Assembly: GCA_018817915.1 (NCBI GenBank)
Contig: JAHISX010000023.1
Coordinates: forward strand, 35,061-99,060
DNA: 64,000 nt
Source of the DNA: Bacillota bacterium
Lineage (GTDB): Bacteria; Bacillota_I; Bacilli_A; Acholeplasmatales; Acholeplasmataceae
Direction: 5' to 3'
This document shows positions 55,181 through 63,887 of this stretch, piece by piece (the first letter of the stretch is position 1; each line of letters begins with the position of its first letter). A program made the translations under genes and the position numbers. A model generated the notes under the pieces. It ran no database searches, was not told the DNA's origin, and was given only the letters and a program-made list of their open reading frames with translations.

Positions 55181-56218
55181 TCAATAGATTAGCATTTGTC
55201 TAATTTTTTGATCATCTACTTGATAGCGAATACCTTCAATAATATTTGTTAGATTAACAATTTCAAATTCACTAAGTGCCACAAAAGCTAAGAAAACTTT
55301 TGGAACATCAGTTGCATAGTAAATAAACTTCTTTGCGATATCATATTGAATTCTTCCTGCATAATATTCAACATAAACATAATCTTTATCACTTGTAAAT
55401 CTTGAAAATTCTGAGGTTGATAAATATTTTAAGATCGCATCCGGATCTTTTAATTTTGTCAATTCATCAAATTTTTTATCACTTATCCTACTATGCTTTG
55501 TAACCAAGATGCTTTTGATTCTAGCTGGTTCAGCTTGATAGAATTTTTTTAATCTGTAAATTTTGATGATGTTATTCAATTCAATTCTTGTTTGAAAAAC
55601 ACTTTCTAAATCTTTTTTTAATGTGCCTCTATAATATTGATCTATTCTTCTGAATGCTTCATCATAATAGTAGTCTTCTAAAGCATGCTCGATATCTAAA
55701 TATAAGATTTGTTGATTATCTTTGGTGTCAAAAGGCTTCAAAATATCATAATATGGTGTCTTTTCTAAAGCCTCCAATAATTCATTTAAATTGGAAGCCT
55801 TGAAAACTAGAGCCATATCAATATGTGTGTGAACATCAAAGAAAAACGGCATTTTTCCTTGATTTTCATCATAGTCTTCTGAAATCATTGTTCTAAGTGC
55901 TGTTAAAATAATTTCGTTTTCTTGTTGGACGATATTGAGCTCAAAGAATTCTAAATCATTAGAATGAACCTGTTTAATTAATCGCATTATTTGATCAAAA
56001 GAATTCTTCTTAATGAGGGATTCAATATTTCCACGACGAATGGTATTCTCTTTAACATCTTTTAATATGTTCTGATAATTTTCATGTTTTTTTAAATAAC
56101 CAACAAAGTCAGGCAATGTTTTGAATTTGGAAATTTTTTCATATTCTTCTGGCTTAATGAAATTTCCATAAATTGATTTTGCTTTGCTTATAATCGCATT
56201 ATTAGCCCAAGAACTCAT
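55181..56218 (-). CDS. atpC: V-type ATPase subunit C (d subunit)
   Basis: 345-residue helical socket protein that couples the D/F shaft to the K ring. Repeats of ~110 residues and segments such as S-L-I-K-K-N-S-F-D and I-L-K-Y-L-S-T-S-E-F fit the family. ATG at 56216-56218 with AAGGAGATTCAT; the earlier TTG is rejected. Its position, between two copies of the I gene, is unusual: in most bacterial operons C lies after E. TGA stop. Confidence 0.88.
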   Translation of the reverse strand: MSSWANNAIISKAKSIYGNFIKPEEYEKISKFKTLPDFVGYLKKHENYQNILKDVKENTIRRGNIESLIKKNSFDQIMRLIKQVHSNDLEFFELNIVQQENEIILTALRTMISEDYDENQGKMPFFFDVHTHIDMALVFKASNLNELLEALEKTPYYDILKPFDTKDNQQILYLDIEHALEDYYYDEAFRRIDQYYRGTLKKDLESVFQTRIELNNIIKIYRLKKFYQAEPARIKSILVTKHSRISDKKFDELTKLKDPDAILKYLSTSEFSRFTSDKDYVYVEYYAGRIQYDIAKKFIYYATDVPKVFLAFVALSEFEIVNLTNIIEGIRYQVDDQKIRQMLIY

Positions 56219-56244
56219 ATGAATCTCCTTCTTCAATCATTTTG

Positions 56245-57225
56245 TTATGATTTAAACCAACTTTTCTTAACATGCCTTGGCGGTAAGATACGTCCATCAC
56301 TATATGCATCTTTTATCTCAATGTCAACATTTTCATATTCTTCAAAAGCTTTCTTAAATTCATCTATCTCGCTTTCTAAGATGAATGATGAGACACTAAA
56401 TTTATTACCCATGCCAACAACGAATTTTCTGAATTCAAAGACTCGATCTAAAAAGATAAGTTCTCCATGAAGTTTTGTTATTTTTCCCATGTTTTCATCA
56501 ATCAAATCTTTCATGTCAACTCGATATTGATCAATCATTTTTCGAATGCTATCAATTTCCGATTCTAAAGCATCAATTGCATCATTTGGAGTGCCATGTA
56601 CAAAATCTGGAATCATAACGCGTTCAAATAAGAGGGATGAGAATATATTATCAACTTCTCTTTTATATTCATTGGTTGTGTAGTACATACACCATGTCTT
56701 ATCGCGATCCTTTTTAAACGATCTATAGATAAACGGCTTGTTTAAAAATAGCTTGATTTTTTCTAAGCTATCATTTGGAATTCTTCCAAAACGAAAGAAG
56801 ACGAAGTTACATGAAAACAGGTCGTCTAGTGCGATGTCTAAGCTATGAATATTCTTAATTTGAATGAGTGCATCCTTATATTTTTGTATATTTTCTTCTA
56901 ATTGATTGATTTGAGTAGCTATTGAACTTAATTTTTCATGTAATGATAGAACATAATCATACATGTCATTAAAATTACAAGTTCTTTCCTTGATTTCATC
57001 ACCTGGAATTTCAATATTAAAATCAGCAGTGATATTATCTAATTCATTCAATATGGAGCGGCAAGGATTTTCTGATACTAAAGACGTCAATCCTTTGACC
57101 TTTTCTACGATTTCAGTTGCTAAAACTGGATGAATGCCTTTTAAATCAACAAATGTCATGAGGACATCGTCAATTTGATATGTTTGAGAAACTAAATCAA
57201 TCAGTTTCATTTTTATTGTACTCAT
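56245..57225 (-). CDS. Stand-alone soluble half of V-ATPase subunit I (truncated paralogue)
   Basis: 326 residues, clearly homologous to the first ~330 residues of atpI in this operon. Counting one ungapped stretch (D-L-K-G to E-N-P-C) gives 22 identities in 29. Shared blocks: ENPC, IPDFVHGTP, GNKFS, DAYSD. It stops at SWFKS, the point where atpI (GWFSKPF..) enters its membrane domain, and has no TM helix. The frame is clean, with GATGGAGGTATC before the ATG, and atpC follows within 30 bp, leaving no membrane-domain remnant. It could give a second attachment point for the EH stalks, regulate assembly, or compete with atpI; function is unknown. Confidence 0.9.
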   Translation of the reverse strand: MSTIKMKLIDLVSQTYQIDDVLMTFVDLKGIHPVLATEIVEKVKGLTSLVSENPCRSILNELDNITADFNIEIPGDEIKERTCNFNDMYDYVLSLHEKLSSIATQINQLEENIQKYKDALIQIKNIHSLDIALDDLFSCNFVFFRFGRIPNDSLEKIKLFLNKPFIYRSFKKDRDKTWCMYYTTNEYKREVDNIFSSLLFERVMIPDFVHGTPNDAIDALESEIDSIRKMIDQYRVDMKDLIDENMGKITKLHGELIFLDRVFEFRKFVVGMGNKFSVSSFILESEIDEFKKAFEEYENVDIEIKDAYSDGRILPPRHVKKSWFKS

Positions 57226-57302
57226 GATACCTCCATCTCTATACAGTATATATATAGGTTATATTCCTTATGATTACATCATAAAATACTGATGATGGAT
57301 AA

Positions 57303-57620
57303 CTAACCTTTATCGATACATGCATTAAAGATTTTTTCAATCCATAAATCCTTGTTGTCTTCATATTGTTTTTGAATATTTTTCAAAGTATTCTTATAGG
57401 TTTGAAGCTCAATTTTTTTCTTTTCAACGATTTCAGCTTCTAGACTTTCTTGTGTCTCTTGCACTTTTTGTTTAATTTCCGCAAGAAAAGTTTGATGAAG
57501 CTTTTCTGCTTCAGCCTTGATGACCTCATCTAAATGTTCTTTTTTCTTTGTGAGTTCGCTCACTTGTTCCCTAGCTTTTTTATCAAGATTGATTGTATCT
57601 TTGATGATGTTATGATGCAT
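57303..57620 (-). CDS. V-type ATPase coiled-coil stalk subunit (H/G type)
   Basis: 105 residues, predicted as one long charged coiled coil (K-A-R-E-Q-V-S-E-L-T-K-K.., ..V-E-K-K-K-I-E-L-Q-T-Y-K). Size, coil and first place in the operon fit NtpF/AhaH-type stalk subunits that pair with E. ATG preceded by AAGGTGATCCT. A 77-bp gap with A/T-rich sequence follows before the next gene and may hold an internal promoter. Confidence 0.78.
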   Translation of the reverse strand: MHHNIIKDTINLDKKAREQVSELTKKKEHLDEVIKAEAEKLHQTFLAEIKQKVQETQESLEAEIVEKKKIELQTYKNTLKNIQKQYEDNKDLWIEKIFNACIDKG

Positions 57621-57655
57621 AGGATCACCTTCATTTCATATTTATTTTACTACTT

Positions 57656-59089
57656 CTAATATGCTCTTGCAAACCAAACAGTCTGTGTTGCAGGATTATG
57701 TGTAACTGGACATATTTCAGTAATTAATGTCTGGTCAAAAGGAATAACTCTCGCAGTTGCTGTCGTATCTTTTTTAATTTGTATTTCAGCTTCTTCACCT
57801 GAAATACTCATCGCAACATAGCCACCTTTTTTGATGTATTCTTTGAATTCATCATAAGTTTGGGCTTGGTATGTGTTAGATTCAACATGAGCTACAGCTT
57901 TATTGTACATCGCATCATGCATGTCTTTTAGAATGTTAGGTAAGGATGTCAAAACTTGATCAATTTTCATGACATGTTTTGTTCTATTGTGTCTTGTTAC
58001 AAGCGTAACTTCATTATTTTCTAAGTCTCTAGGTCCAATTTCAATACGAACTGGAACACCCTTCATTTCATATTCAGAGAATTTCCAACCTGCTGATTTA
58101 TTTGAATCATCAACTGAAACACGATAACCCGCTTTTTTAAGTGAATCAAATAAGTTTTGAGTTGCTTGTTGGACAACTTCTTTTTGTGACTGAATTGGAA
58201 TGATAACTACTTGAATTGGAGCAACATAAGGAGGAAGAACTAAGCCTTCATCATCACCATGAACCATAATGACTGCACCAATCAATCTTGTGGAGACACC
58301 CCAAGACGTTTGATATGCATATTGTTGTTGATTATCAGCATCGGTGAATTTAATTTCAAATGCTTTAGCAAATTCTTGTCCAAAATAGTGCGTCGTTCCT
58401 GACTGCAGCGCTTGTCCATCATGCATCAAAGCTTCAATACTATAAGTATCTACAGCTCCAGCAAATTTTTCTTTTTCAGTTTTCTTACCAGTAACAAAAG
58501 GAATCGCTAAAAGTTCTTTACCAAGTTTCTTATATATTTCTAAAATATCAAGTGTTTCTTTTCTTGCTTCATCTTCAGTAGAATGAACTGTATGACCTTC
58601 TTGCCATAAAAATTCTTTACCCCTTAAGAAAGGACGTGTTGTCTTTTCCCAACGTACAACACTGCACCATTGGTTATAGAGTTTTGGTAAATCTCTATAA
58701 GAATTTACAATCTTTTGATAATGTGTACAAAAAAGTGTTTCAGAAGTTGGTCTAACAATCAGTCTTTCGGCCAATTCTTCTACACCTGTAGTTGTTATGA
58801 TTGCTGTTTCAGGAGCAAATCCTTCAACATGATCTTTTTCTTTTTGAAACAAAGATTCAGGGATGACTAAAGGCATATAGACATTTTGATGTCCAGTTTC
58901 TTTTAGTCTTCGATCTAAATCTTGTTGAATACCTTCCCATATTGCATAACCATAAGGACGATAGATGATAAATCCTTTGACATCACTATAGTCCATCAAT
59001 TCAGCTTTTAAACATAAATCTGTATACCACTGTGCAAAATCAGCATCTCTTGCTGTAATTGCATCAACCATTTTTTTATTGTTACTCAT
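57656..59089 (-). CDS. proS: Prolyl-tRNA synthetase, archaeal/eukaryal type
   Basis: Charges tRNA-Pro. 477 residues, the short form without the ~180-residue editing insertion of typical bacterial ProS. Class II motifs: motif 2 R-W-E-K-T-T-R-P-F-L-R-G-K-E-F, motif 3 near M-V-H-G-D-D-E-G-L-V-L-P. The C-terminus ends in W-F-A-R-A-Y, a mark of the archaeal-like (ProS3) type with a C-terminal zinc-like domain. Located 35 bp ahead of the V-ATPase genes with no terminator between. Confidence 0.95.
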   Translation of the reverse strand: MSNNKKMVDAITARDADFAQWYTDLCLKAELMDYSDVKGFIIYRPYGYAIWEGIQQDLDRRLKETGHQNVYMPLVIPESLFQKEKDHVEGFAPETAIITTTGVEELAERLIVRPTSETLFCTHYQKIVNSYRDLPKLYNQWCSVVRWEKTTRPFLRGKEFLWQEGHTVHSTEDEARKETLDILEIYKKLGKELLAIPFVTGKKTEKEKFAGAVDTYSIEALMHDGQALQSGTTHYFGQEFAKAFEIKFTDADNQQQYAYQTSWGVSTRLIGAVIMVHGDDEGLVLPPYVAPIQVVIIPIQSQKEVVQQATQNLFDSLKKAGYRVSVDDSNKSAGWKFSEYEMKGVPVRIEIGPRDLENNEVTLVTRHNRTKHVMKIDQVLTSLPNILKDMHDAMYNKAVAHVESNTYQAQTYDEFKEYIKKGGYVAMSISGEEAEIQIKKDTTATARVIPFDQTLITEICPVTHNPATQTVWFARAY

Positions 59090-59106
59090 TTTATAATCAT
59101 CCTTGT

Positions 59107-59490
59107 TTAATTTTTCTTTATTCTAGCAAATACTGATATGATACTAAAAAACATAATAATGAGGAAAACCCATGGAATGGATGTTGTTGATCCGAAACTT
59201 CTATATATTGCATACATTATCCCAAAGGAAATAAAAATACTTAAAAATGACAAAACATTCTTTTTGTTATTTTTATTTTGTGCGACTTGTCTTTTATCAA
59301 AGAAATCTTGATCTTCTACTGGAGCATCTTGTCTTTGCTCATATCTTTGATATTCTACATCATCACTTTTTACATTCGTTTTTTTTGCGTAACGGTTCCC
59401 ATTATTTTTATCGTATTTCTGGTCTTGTTCATCAAATAGATCATCATACTTTTGAAACATATTCTTTTCTTCATTTGGCTTATTTTTCAT
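59107..59490 (-). CDS. Small two-TM protein of unknown function
   Basis: 127 residues. The first ~75 are highly charged, rich in Asp, Lys, Gln and Asn, and probably disordered. Two TM helices follow (about 79-97 and 103-121) with a short loop, and a basic tail. No family recognised. It overlaps cvfB by 4 nt and precedes proS by 17 nt, so is co-transcribed with both. Confidence 0.72.
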   Translation of the reverse strand: MKNKPNEEKNMFQKYDDLFDEQDQKYDKNNGNRYAKKTNVKSDDVEYQRYEQRQDAPVEDQDFFDKRQVAQNKNNKKNVLSFLSIFISFGIMYAIYRSFGSTTSIPWVFLIIMFFSIISVFARIKKN

Positions 59491-60332
59491 TTATTTTTAA
59501 TTAATATTGTTTTACCATCGACAAAATCAATTTTACGCTCCTTATAAAGATGTCCTAAAGCACGTTTGAATGCTTTTTTGCTCATCTCAAATTCTTCGAA
59601 GATTTCCTCGGGTGTACTATCTGCTGTAAGTTGCATGTCACCCTTACGAATCATATAAGATAATATGATGTTGGCATCGTCAAAGATAGCAATTTCTTTC
59701 TGTGGAGCTAATGAACCTGTATATCCTTTTTCAGAGTGGTAAACCACTTTGACTTCAACTTCTTGACCATATCTTAAAGGTTCTTTATGCATCGTGTGAT
59801 GTACAAAAACCCAATGACCATTTGCTGTAAGTAAATTAACACCTTCACGACCGATTTTTTGAACTCTAGCTTTAATTGTTTGTTTCAATTCAAGTGGTTC
59901 TGAAGGTTCAAGTTTTGACTCTTCTTTCGATATCAGTTTTGCAACCAATTTACCTTTCACTTTCACGCCTACATAAAGCTGATCGTCTTTTTGTGGCCAT
60001 TCCGCTTGATCATAAGGTAGGTCATCTGCTGAAAGCAATAACTCTTTAGCAATACCCATATCTAAAAAGACTCCTAAAGATTCATGAACTGCTGATACGT
60101 TTAAGAATCCCGGTCGCCCAACTGTGATGATTGGATCTTTTAATGTTGCAGCCAATCTTCCTTTTTGATCAAAATAAAGGAAAGCAGCAACAACATCTCC
60201 AGACTTCAATTCCTTGAATAAGCTTTCATTGTTATGTAAAAAAACTTCACCCTCATCTGAGTCAAGCATATAACCTATATCTGTTTTTCTATTTACAACT
60301 AAATTGTTGATTTCTCCAACCTTTAAAGACAT
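59487..60332 (-). CDS. cvfB: S1-domain RNA-binding protein of the CvfB/YitL family
   Basis: 281 residues. Tandem S1-like OB folds (about 1-65, 70-140, 145-210) followed by a winged-helix domain (T-P-E-E-I-F-E-E-F-E-M-S-K-K-A-F-K-R-A-L-G), the CvfB layout. In Staphylococcus CvfB affects virulence gene expression through RNA binding; the role here is unknown. ATG at 60330-60332 with AGGTGATAAT. The upstream extension in frame runs into the fic terminator. Confidence 0.88.
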   Translation of the reverse strand: MSLKVGEINNLVVNRKTDIGYMLDSDEGEVFLHNNESLFKELKSGDVVAAFLYFDQKGRLAATLKDPIITVGRPGFLNVSAVHESLGVFLDMGIAKELLLSADDLPYDQAEWPQKDDQLYVGVKVKGKLVAKLISKEESKLEPSEPLELKQTIKARVQKIGREGVNLLTANGHWVFVHHTMHKEPLRYGQEVEVKVVYHSEKGYTGSLAPQKEIAIFDDANIILSYMIRKGDMQLTADSTPEEIFEEFEMSKKAFKRALGHLYKERKIDFVDGKTILIKNK

Positions 60333-60385
60333 ATTATCACCTAGTATCATTTTATCATAAAAAAGGGTATTAAGATAGGACTTGC

Positions 60386-60409
60386 AAAAAAAAGAGTGCC
60401 TAGGCACTC
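60386..60409 (-). terminator. Terminator at the end of fic
   Basis: Perfect 16-bp palindrome GAGTGCCTAGGCACTC followed by eight T on the minus strand; the fic stop codon lies in its 5' arm. Confidence 0.88.
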
Positions 60410-61136
60410 AGATGTCTAATTCCTTTAATAATTCTTCATATTGTTTAATTAGCAGCGATTTAAAAAACTCAGTTAATGGTGCTAAATCTTTATCTGATTT
60501 GAATGATTCAAGGCGTTCGATGTAGATTTCACGCATTTCTAATGGGATTGAAATTGGTAAATAATCGCCTTGTATCAAGAAATAGTTTAAAGCTAATTTT
60601 GCTAAGCGTCCATTCGCATCAACAAACGGATGAATCTTGGCAATACTTGCATGTGCATAAGTTGCTTTTTCTAAAACTGTACCTTCAAAATTGTCTATAT
60701 TGATAAAGAATTTACTCATGCGATCATATACTTTGACATGATCTGGTGGTTGATGTGATGCTCCAAAAATGCTGATATTAACATTTCTGTAAACACCACC
60801 TTGGAAAATACCTTCAACTAAAATCTCATGAATATCTTTTAATTTTTCTTCGTTAAATGGCTTGTTTTCTTTTGCTTCTTTTTTTACAAACTCAAAAGCC
60901 TTTAAATGATTAAGAATTTCTTTTTGTTCTCTTTCACTGTACTCTAATAAAGCTTTGGCATGGCTGAGACGTTTAACGTCTTCATAAGGAATTCTATTTT
61001 GTCCTTCCATACCCACAGCATCGTAAGTGTAGATTAACGCAAACTTCTTTTCAGCATCTTCAATTTGCTGCTGTTCGCATTCTTTAACTACGTTACTTAG
61101 ATGCTGACGCTCTACCTCTAAAAGATCTTTCTCCAT
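60408..61136 (-). CDS. Fic domain protein (putative AMP transferase or related)
   Basis: 242 residues. Fic motif HPFVDANGRLAK at 169-180: the catalytic His169 is kept, the usual G of GNGR is Ala, and the last Arg of the motif is Lys180. Flap region G-G-V-Y-R-N-V. An N-terminal A-V-G-M-E-G-Q (40-46) sits where class II Fic proteins carry the inhibitory S/T-x-x-x-E-G/N helix, with Glu44 as the blocking residue. Most Fic proteins move AMP onto Ser/Thr/Tyr of a target. No antitoxin gene is adjacent; inhibition would be intramolecular. Own promoter and terminator. Confidence 0.85.
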   Translation of the reverse strand: MEKDLLEVERQHLSNVVKECEQQQIEDAEKKFALIYTYDAVGMEGQNRIPYEDVKRLSHAKALLEYSEREQKEILNHLKAFEFVKKEAKENKPFNEEKLKDIHEILVEGIFQGGVYRNVNISIFGASHQPPDHVKVYDRMSKFFINIDNFEGTVLEKATYAHASIAKIHPFVDANGRLAKLALNYFLIQGDYLPISIPLEMREIYIERLESFKSDKDLAPLTEFFKSLLIKQYEELLKELDI

Positions 61137-61162
61137 TTTACATCGCTCCCATCTTTTGATTT

Positions 61163-61192
61163 ATTATATCATAAAAACGTTATCATAGACAA
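61163..61192 (-). promoter_or_regulatory. Promoter of fic
   Basis: TTGTCT, 18-bp spacer, TGA-TATAAT (extended -10) on the minus strand. Confidence 0.7.
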
Positions 61193-61222
61193 GGGGTTAG
61201 ATAAAAACACGCGGATTATGTG

Positions 61223-61963
61223 TTAGTCTTCAATATATCTTTTTAAGAAAGCTTTTGTTCGCTCTTCTTTTGGGTGATTAAAGAGCTGATCAGGTGTCCC
61301 AATTTCAGCAATTACGCCTTGATCCATGAAGACAACACGATCAGAGACATCCTTAGCAAATGCCATTTCATGTGTCACAATCACCATGGTCATTCCTTCT
61401 TTTGCAAGTTGCTTGATGACAGCTAAAACTTCACCAACCATTTCTGGGTCTAGGGCTGATGTTGGCTCATCAAATAGCATGATATTTGGATTCATGCACA
61501 GTGCACGTGCAATGGCTACTCTTTGTTTTTGTCCACCTGAAAGTAAGGTCACTTTTGAGTTGATAAAATCTTGCATACCTACTTTCGTTAGATAAACTCG
61601 TGCGATTTCTTCAGCTTCTTCTTTAGATTTACCTAAAAGTTTAATAGGACCTAATGAGCAATTTTGTAAAACATTTTTATTGTTAAACAAATTAAACGAC
61701 TGAAAAACCATACCAATATGCATCCGTAATTGTTCAAGATTTGTTTTAGGATCCATTAAATCAGAGCCTAAATAATAGATGTGTCCGTCGTCAGGTTCAG
61801 TTAAGAGATTTAAACATCTTAGTAGTGTCGTTTTACCAGAACCTGATGAACCAATAATCGTAACAACTTCCTTTTCTTGGACATCTAAATTGATACCATT
61901 AAGGACCAATTGATCATCAAAGTGCTTATGAATATTTTTGATTTCTAAGATATGTTTAGACAC
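61223..61963 (-). CDS. Polar amino-acid ABC transporter ATP-binding protein (probably lysine)
   Basis: 246 residues. Walker [11 protein letters not shown]-loop in M-V-F-Q-S-F-N-L-F, signature LSGGQKQR, Walker [13 protein letters not shown], switch His in V-T-H-E-M. GlnQ/ArtP/TcyC group. I prefer the GTG at 61961-61963 with AAGGTGA six bases upstream; another GTG two codons earlier is almost on the site. It overlaps the permease end by 8 nt. Confidence 0.92.
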   Translation of the reverse strand: MSKHILEIKNIHKHFDDQLVLNGINLDVQEKEVVTIIGSSGSGKTTLLRCLNLLTEPDDGHIYYLGSDLMDPKTNLEQLRMHIGMVFQSFNLFNNKNVLQNCSLGPIKLLGKSKEEAEEIARVYLTKVGMQDFINSKVTLLSGGQKQRVAIARALCMNPNIMLFDEPTSALDPEMVGEVLAVIKQLAKEGMTMVIVTHEMAFAKDVSDRVVFMDQGVIAEIGTPDQLFNHPKEERTKAFLKRYIED

Positions 61964-62708
61964 TAGCACTCACCTTCTTTACTTCAGTTTTACCACGTTC
62001 TAGACGAGCAAACACTTTACCTGTAACAAAGGTCAAAATTAAATAGATTATTGCAGCAATAAAGAACCCTTCAACGATTCGGTAATTTGATGAAGTCGCT
62101 GATTGAGTTGCCTTAAAGATATCCACAACGCCTATAACACTTAAGACTGCAGTATCTTTTAAATTGACAATAAATTCATTACCAATTGCAGGCAGTGAGT
62201 TTTTAATTGCTTGTGGTAAAACAATTTGAAACATCGATTGTCTTCTAGAGAATCCAAGGCTCCTTGCTGCTTCCATTTGTCCTTGATCAACACCGTTGAT
62301 GCCACTTCGGATAACTTCAGCAATATATGCAGTTGTGTTTAAGGTAACAACAAATAGTCCAGCAATCAGTGGTTTCCACCATGAGATACCAAGTGGGGCA
62401 ATGCCATAATAAAAAATCATTGCTTGAACAATCATGGGGGTCCCTCGAAATACAGTGATATAAATGTTTGCGAAACCTTTTCCTAATTTCTTTAAAAAGA
62501 TACTGAAATGGTTGTCTCTACGATGATCAACAACTTGTGTACGCAGTACAGTCAGTAAGAGGGATAGTATAAATCCCCCTACTGTACCTACAATCGATAA
62601 AAATAATGTAATCAGTATGCCCCATAAAAAGAAACTAGAATATGTTTCAATTAAATATATAATTGTTTGAAAAAACTGATCTTTTGGTGGCAATATAGCA
62701 TATATCAT
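61956..62708 (-). CDS. Polar amino-acid ABC transporter permease (probably lysine)
   Basis: 250 residues with about five TM helices of the HisM/GlnP type. The coupling segment [12 protein letters not shown] is the EAA loop that docks on the ATPase. F-R-G-T-P-M-I-V-Q is conserved in the family. It starts 3 nt after the receptor gene; ribosome site weak. One permease gene would form a homodimer. Confidence 0.93.
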   Translation of the reverse strand: MIYAILPPKDQFFQTIIYLIETYSSFFLWGILITLFLSIVGTVGGFILSLLLTVLRTQVVDHRRDNHFSIFLKKLGKGFANIYITVFRGTPMIVQAMIFYYGIAPLGISWWKPLIAGLFVVTLNTTAYIAEVIRSGINGVDQGQMEAARSLGFSRRQSMFQIVLPQAIKNSLPAIGNEFIVNLKDTAVLSVIGVVDIFKATQSATSSNYRIVEGFFIAAIIYLILTFVTGKVFARLERGKTEVKKVSASV

Positions 62709-62711
62709 GAC

Positions 62712-63545
62712 TTATTCTTGAGGTTGTCTTAGTAATGCTTCTTGCATAAATGTATTTCTTTGTTCTGTTGAAATGGTTGCTAATGCTGCATTAACTGCTG
62801 CAAGTAAACTCACATCTTCTTGTCTGAGTGCAACAGAGACGATAACATCGTCATCAGAAACAGTAAAGCCTAAACCAGCTCCAAATTGAATAATTGTATA
62901 ATTGCTGTTTGAAGCAACTAAACCTTGAGCAACAGGAAGCTCAGCAACAAATCCATCAACTGAACCAGAAGATAATGCAACTGATAGTGCACTATAATTG
63001 TTTAAAGTTGTTTGATGAAGAACACCAGCAATTTGATCAATTAGATCATCTTGAAGTGTACCTTCTTGAGCAACGATTTTAGCTCCAGAAAAATCTGCTA
63101 ATGAAGTTGCTGATGCATAAATACCATCAGTTCTTACAACCATCACTTGTTCTGATCTAAAATACTCATTGCTAAATGCGACAGTTTGTGCACGCTCAGC
63201 AGTTGGACTCATACCAGCGATAATCAAGTCAATTTCACCTGATGTAAGTGCTAGAATTAAGCCATTCCAATCAATTGCACGCACAACTAGTGTTAAACCT
63301 AGTTCATCAGCAATCGCTTGAGCCATGACGACATCAAAGCCATCAACATAAAACCCTGGTTGACCATCGAGTGGTACTGTAAAACTATTTTCTGTAGGTG
63401 TTGACCAATTAAATGGTGCATAAGCTGCTTCCAAGCCAACGACAATTTCTGTTTCTTGGTCAAGATCAAATTGACCCTCATTTCCACATGCACTAAGTCC
63501 CATGACTAGTGCTAAAACAATAAATAAACCTAATACTCTTTTCAT
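62712..63545 (-). CDS. Amino-acid ABC transporter binding lipoprotein (probably lysine)
   Basis: 277 residues. Signal peptide ending in lipobox LSAC, then a SBP_bac_3 fold: G-L-E-A-A-Y-A-P-F-N-W, G-F-D-V-V-M-A-Q-A-I-A, and L-I-I-A-G-M-S-P-T. General family specificity is polar amino acids. The lysine riboswitch in its leader argues for lysine or a lysine precursor. First gene of the three-gene import operon, with AAGAGGAAGAG before the ATG. Confidence 0.92.
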   Translation of the reverse strand: MKRVLGLFIVLALVMGLSACGNEGQFDLDQETEIVVGLEAAYAPFNWSTPTENSFTVPLDGQPGFYVDGFDVVMAQAIADELGLTLVVRAIDWNGLILALTSGEIDLIIAGMSPTAERAQTVAFSNEYFRSEQVMVVRTDGIYASATSLADFSGAKIVAQEGTLQDDLIDQIAGVLHQTTLNNYSALSVALSSGSVDGFVAELPVAQGLVASNSNYTIIQFGAGLGFTVSDDDVIVSVALRQEDVSLLAAVNAALATISTEQRNTFMQEALLRQPQE

Positions 63546-63574
63546 TCTCTCTTCCTCTTTTCTTTGTTTTTTAA

Positions 63575-63600
63575 CAAAAAAAGCATCCGAGAGGACACTT
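63575..63600 (-). terminator. Terminator of the lysine riboswitch
   Basis: AAGTGTCC-TCTC-GGATGCTT stem (with two G-U pairs) followed by a T run, 30 bp before the receptor gene. Confidence 0.75.
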
Positions 63601-63621
63601 CACAAATAAATTATTTTATAT

Positions 63622-63785
63622 TCATGCTAGCGCCTCTACTTTCGTAGGAGTGTTATAAGTGTTTCCTATAACCCCATGTTTCGCTTATGCCTAAGCTCAC
63701 ACTCGGCGATGATTACCTTTCCATACCTTCAACGTCTGCCGACTCAGATATGTACTCATTTGCATCGCTACCTCTATGCTCTTAA
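63622..63785 (-). promoter_or_regulatory. Lysine riboswitch (L box) aptamer
   Basis: The ~160-nt minus-strand leader carries the L-box core in order: AGAGGTAGCG, GAGTA, GTCGGCAGACG, GGAAAGGT, TCGCCGA, then arms closed by TTATAGGAAACACTTATAA and CTCCTACGAAAGTAGAG, and the returning GGCGCTAGC. Lysine binding should favour the downstream terminator and stop transport gene expression. Limits are approximate. Confidence 0.87.
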
Positions 63786-63799
63786 ATTGTACAAAACTA

Positions 63800-63827
63800 A
63801 TTGTAACATAATATTTTCAGATGTCAA
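63800..63827 (-). promoter_or_regulatory. Promoter of the lysine riboswitch operon
   Basis: TTGACA, 16-bp spacer, TACAAT on the minus strand, just upstream of the aptamer. Confidence 0.82.
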
Positions 63828-63842
63828 CAATTTTTTCCAATT

Positions 63843-63872
63843 AAAATAGAAGGGGGACCCTTTCGAGTCCCC
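63843..63872 (-). terminator. Terminator after the cold-shock gene
   Basis: GGGGAC / GTCCCC stem with an 8-nt loop, followed by CTTCTATTTT on the minus strand. Confidence 0.75.
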
Positions 63873-63887
63873 ATACCTTTTGAAAAT

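Noticed and set aside
56245..57225. Truncated subunit I as a frameshifted pseudogene
   Set aside because: The frame is intact with a good ribosome site and normal stop. The next gene starts within 30 bp, so no broken membrane domain is left to join by a frameshift.
57226..57302. Internal promoter before the truncated subunit I gene
   Set aside because: A/T-rich with TATATATACT-like stretches, but no -35 at proper spacing; not strong enough to list.
63575..63785. T-box leader as an alternative to the lysine riboswitch
   Set aside because: No T-box sequence (AGGGTGGNACCGCG-like) is found, while the L-box conserved blocks appear in order.
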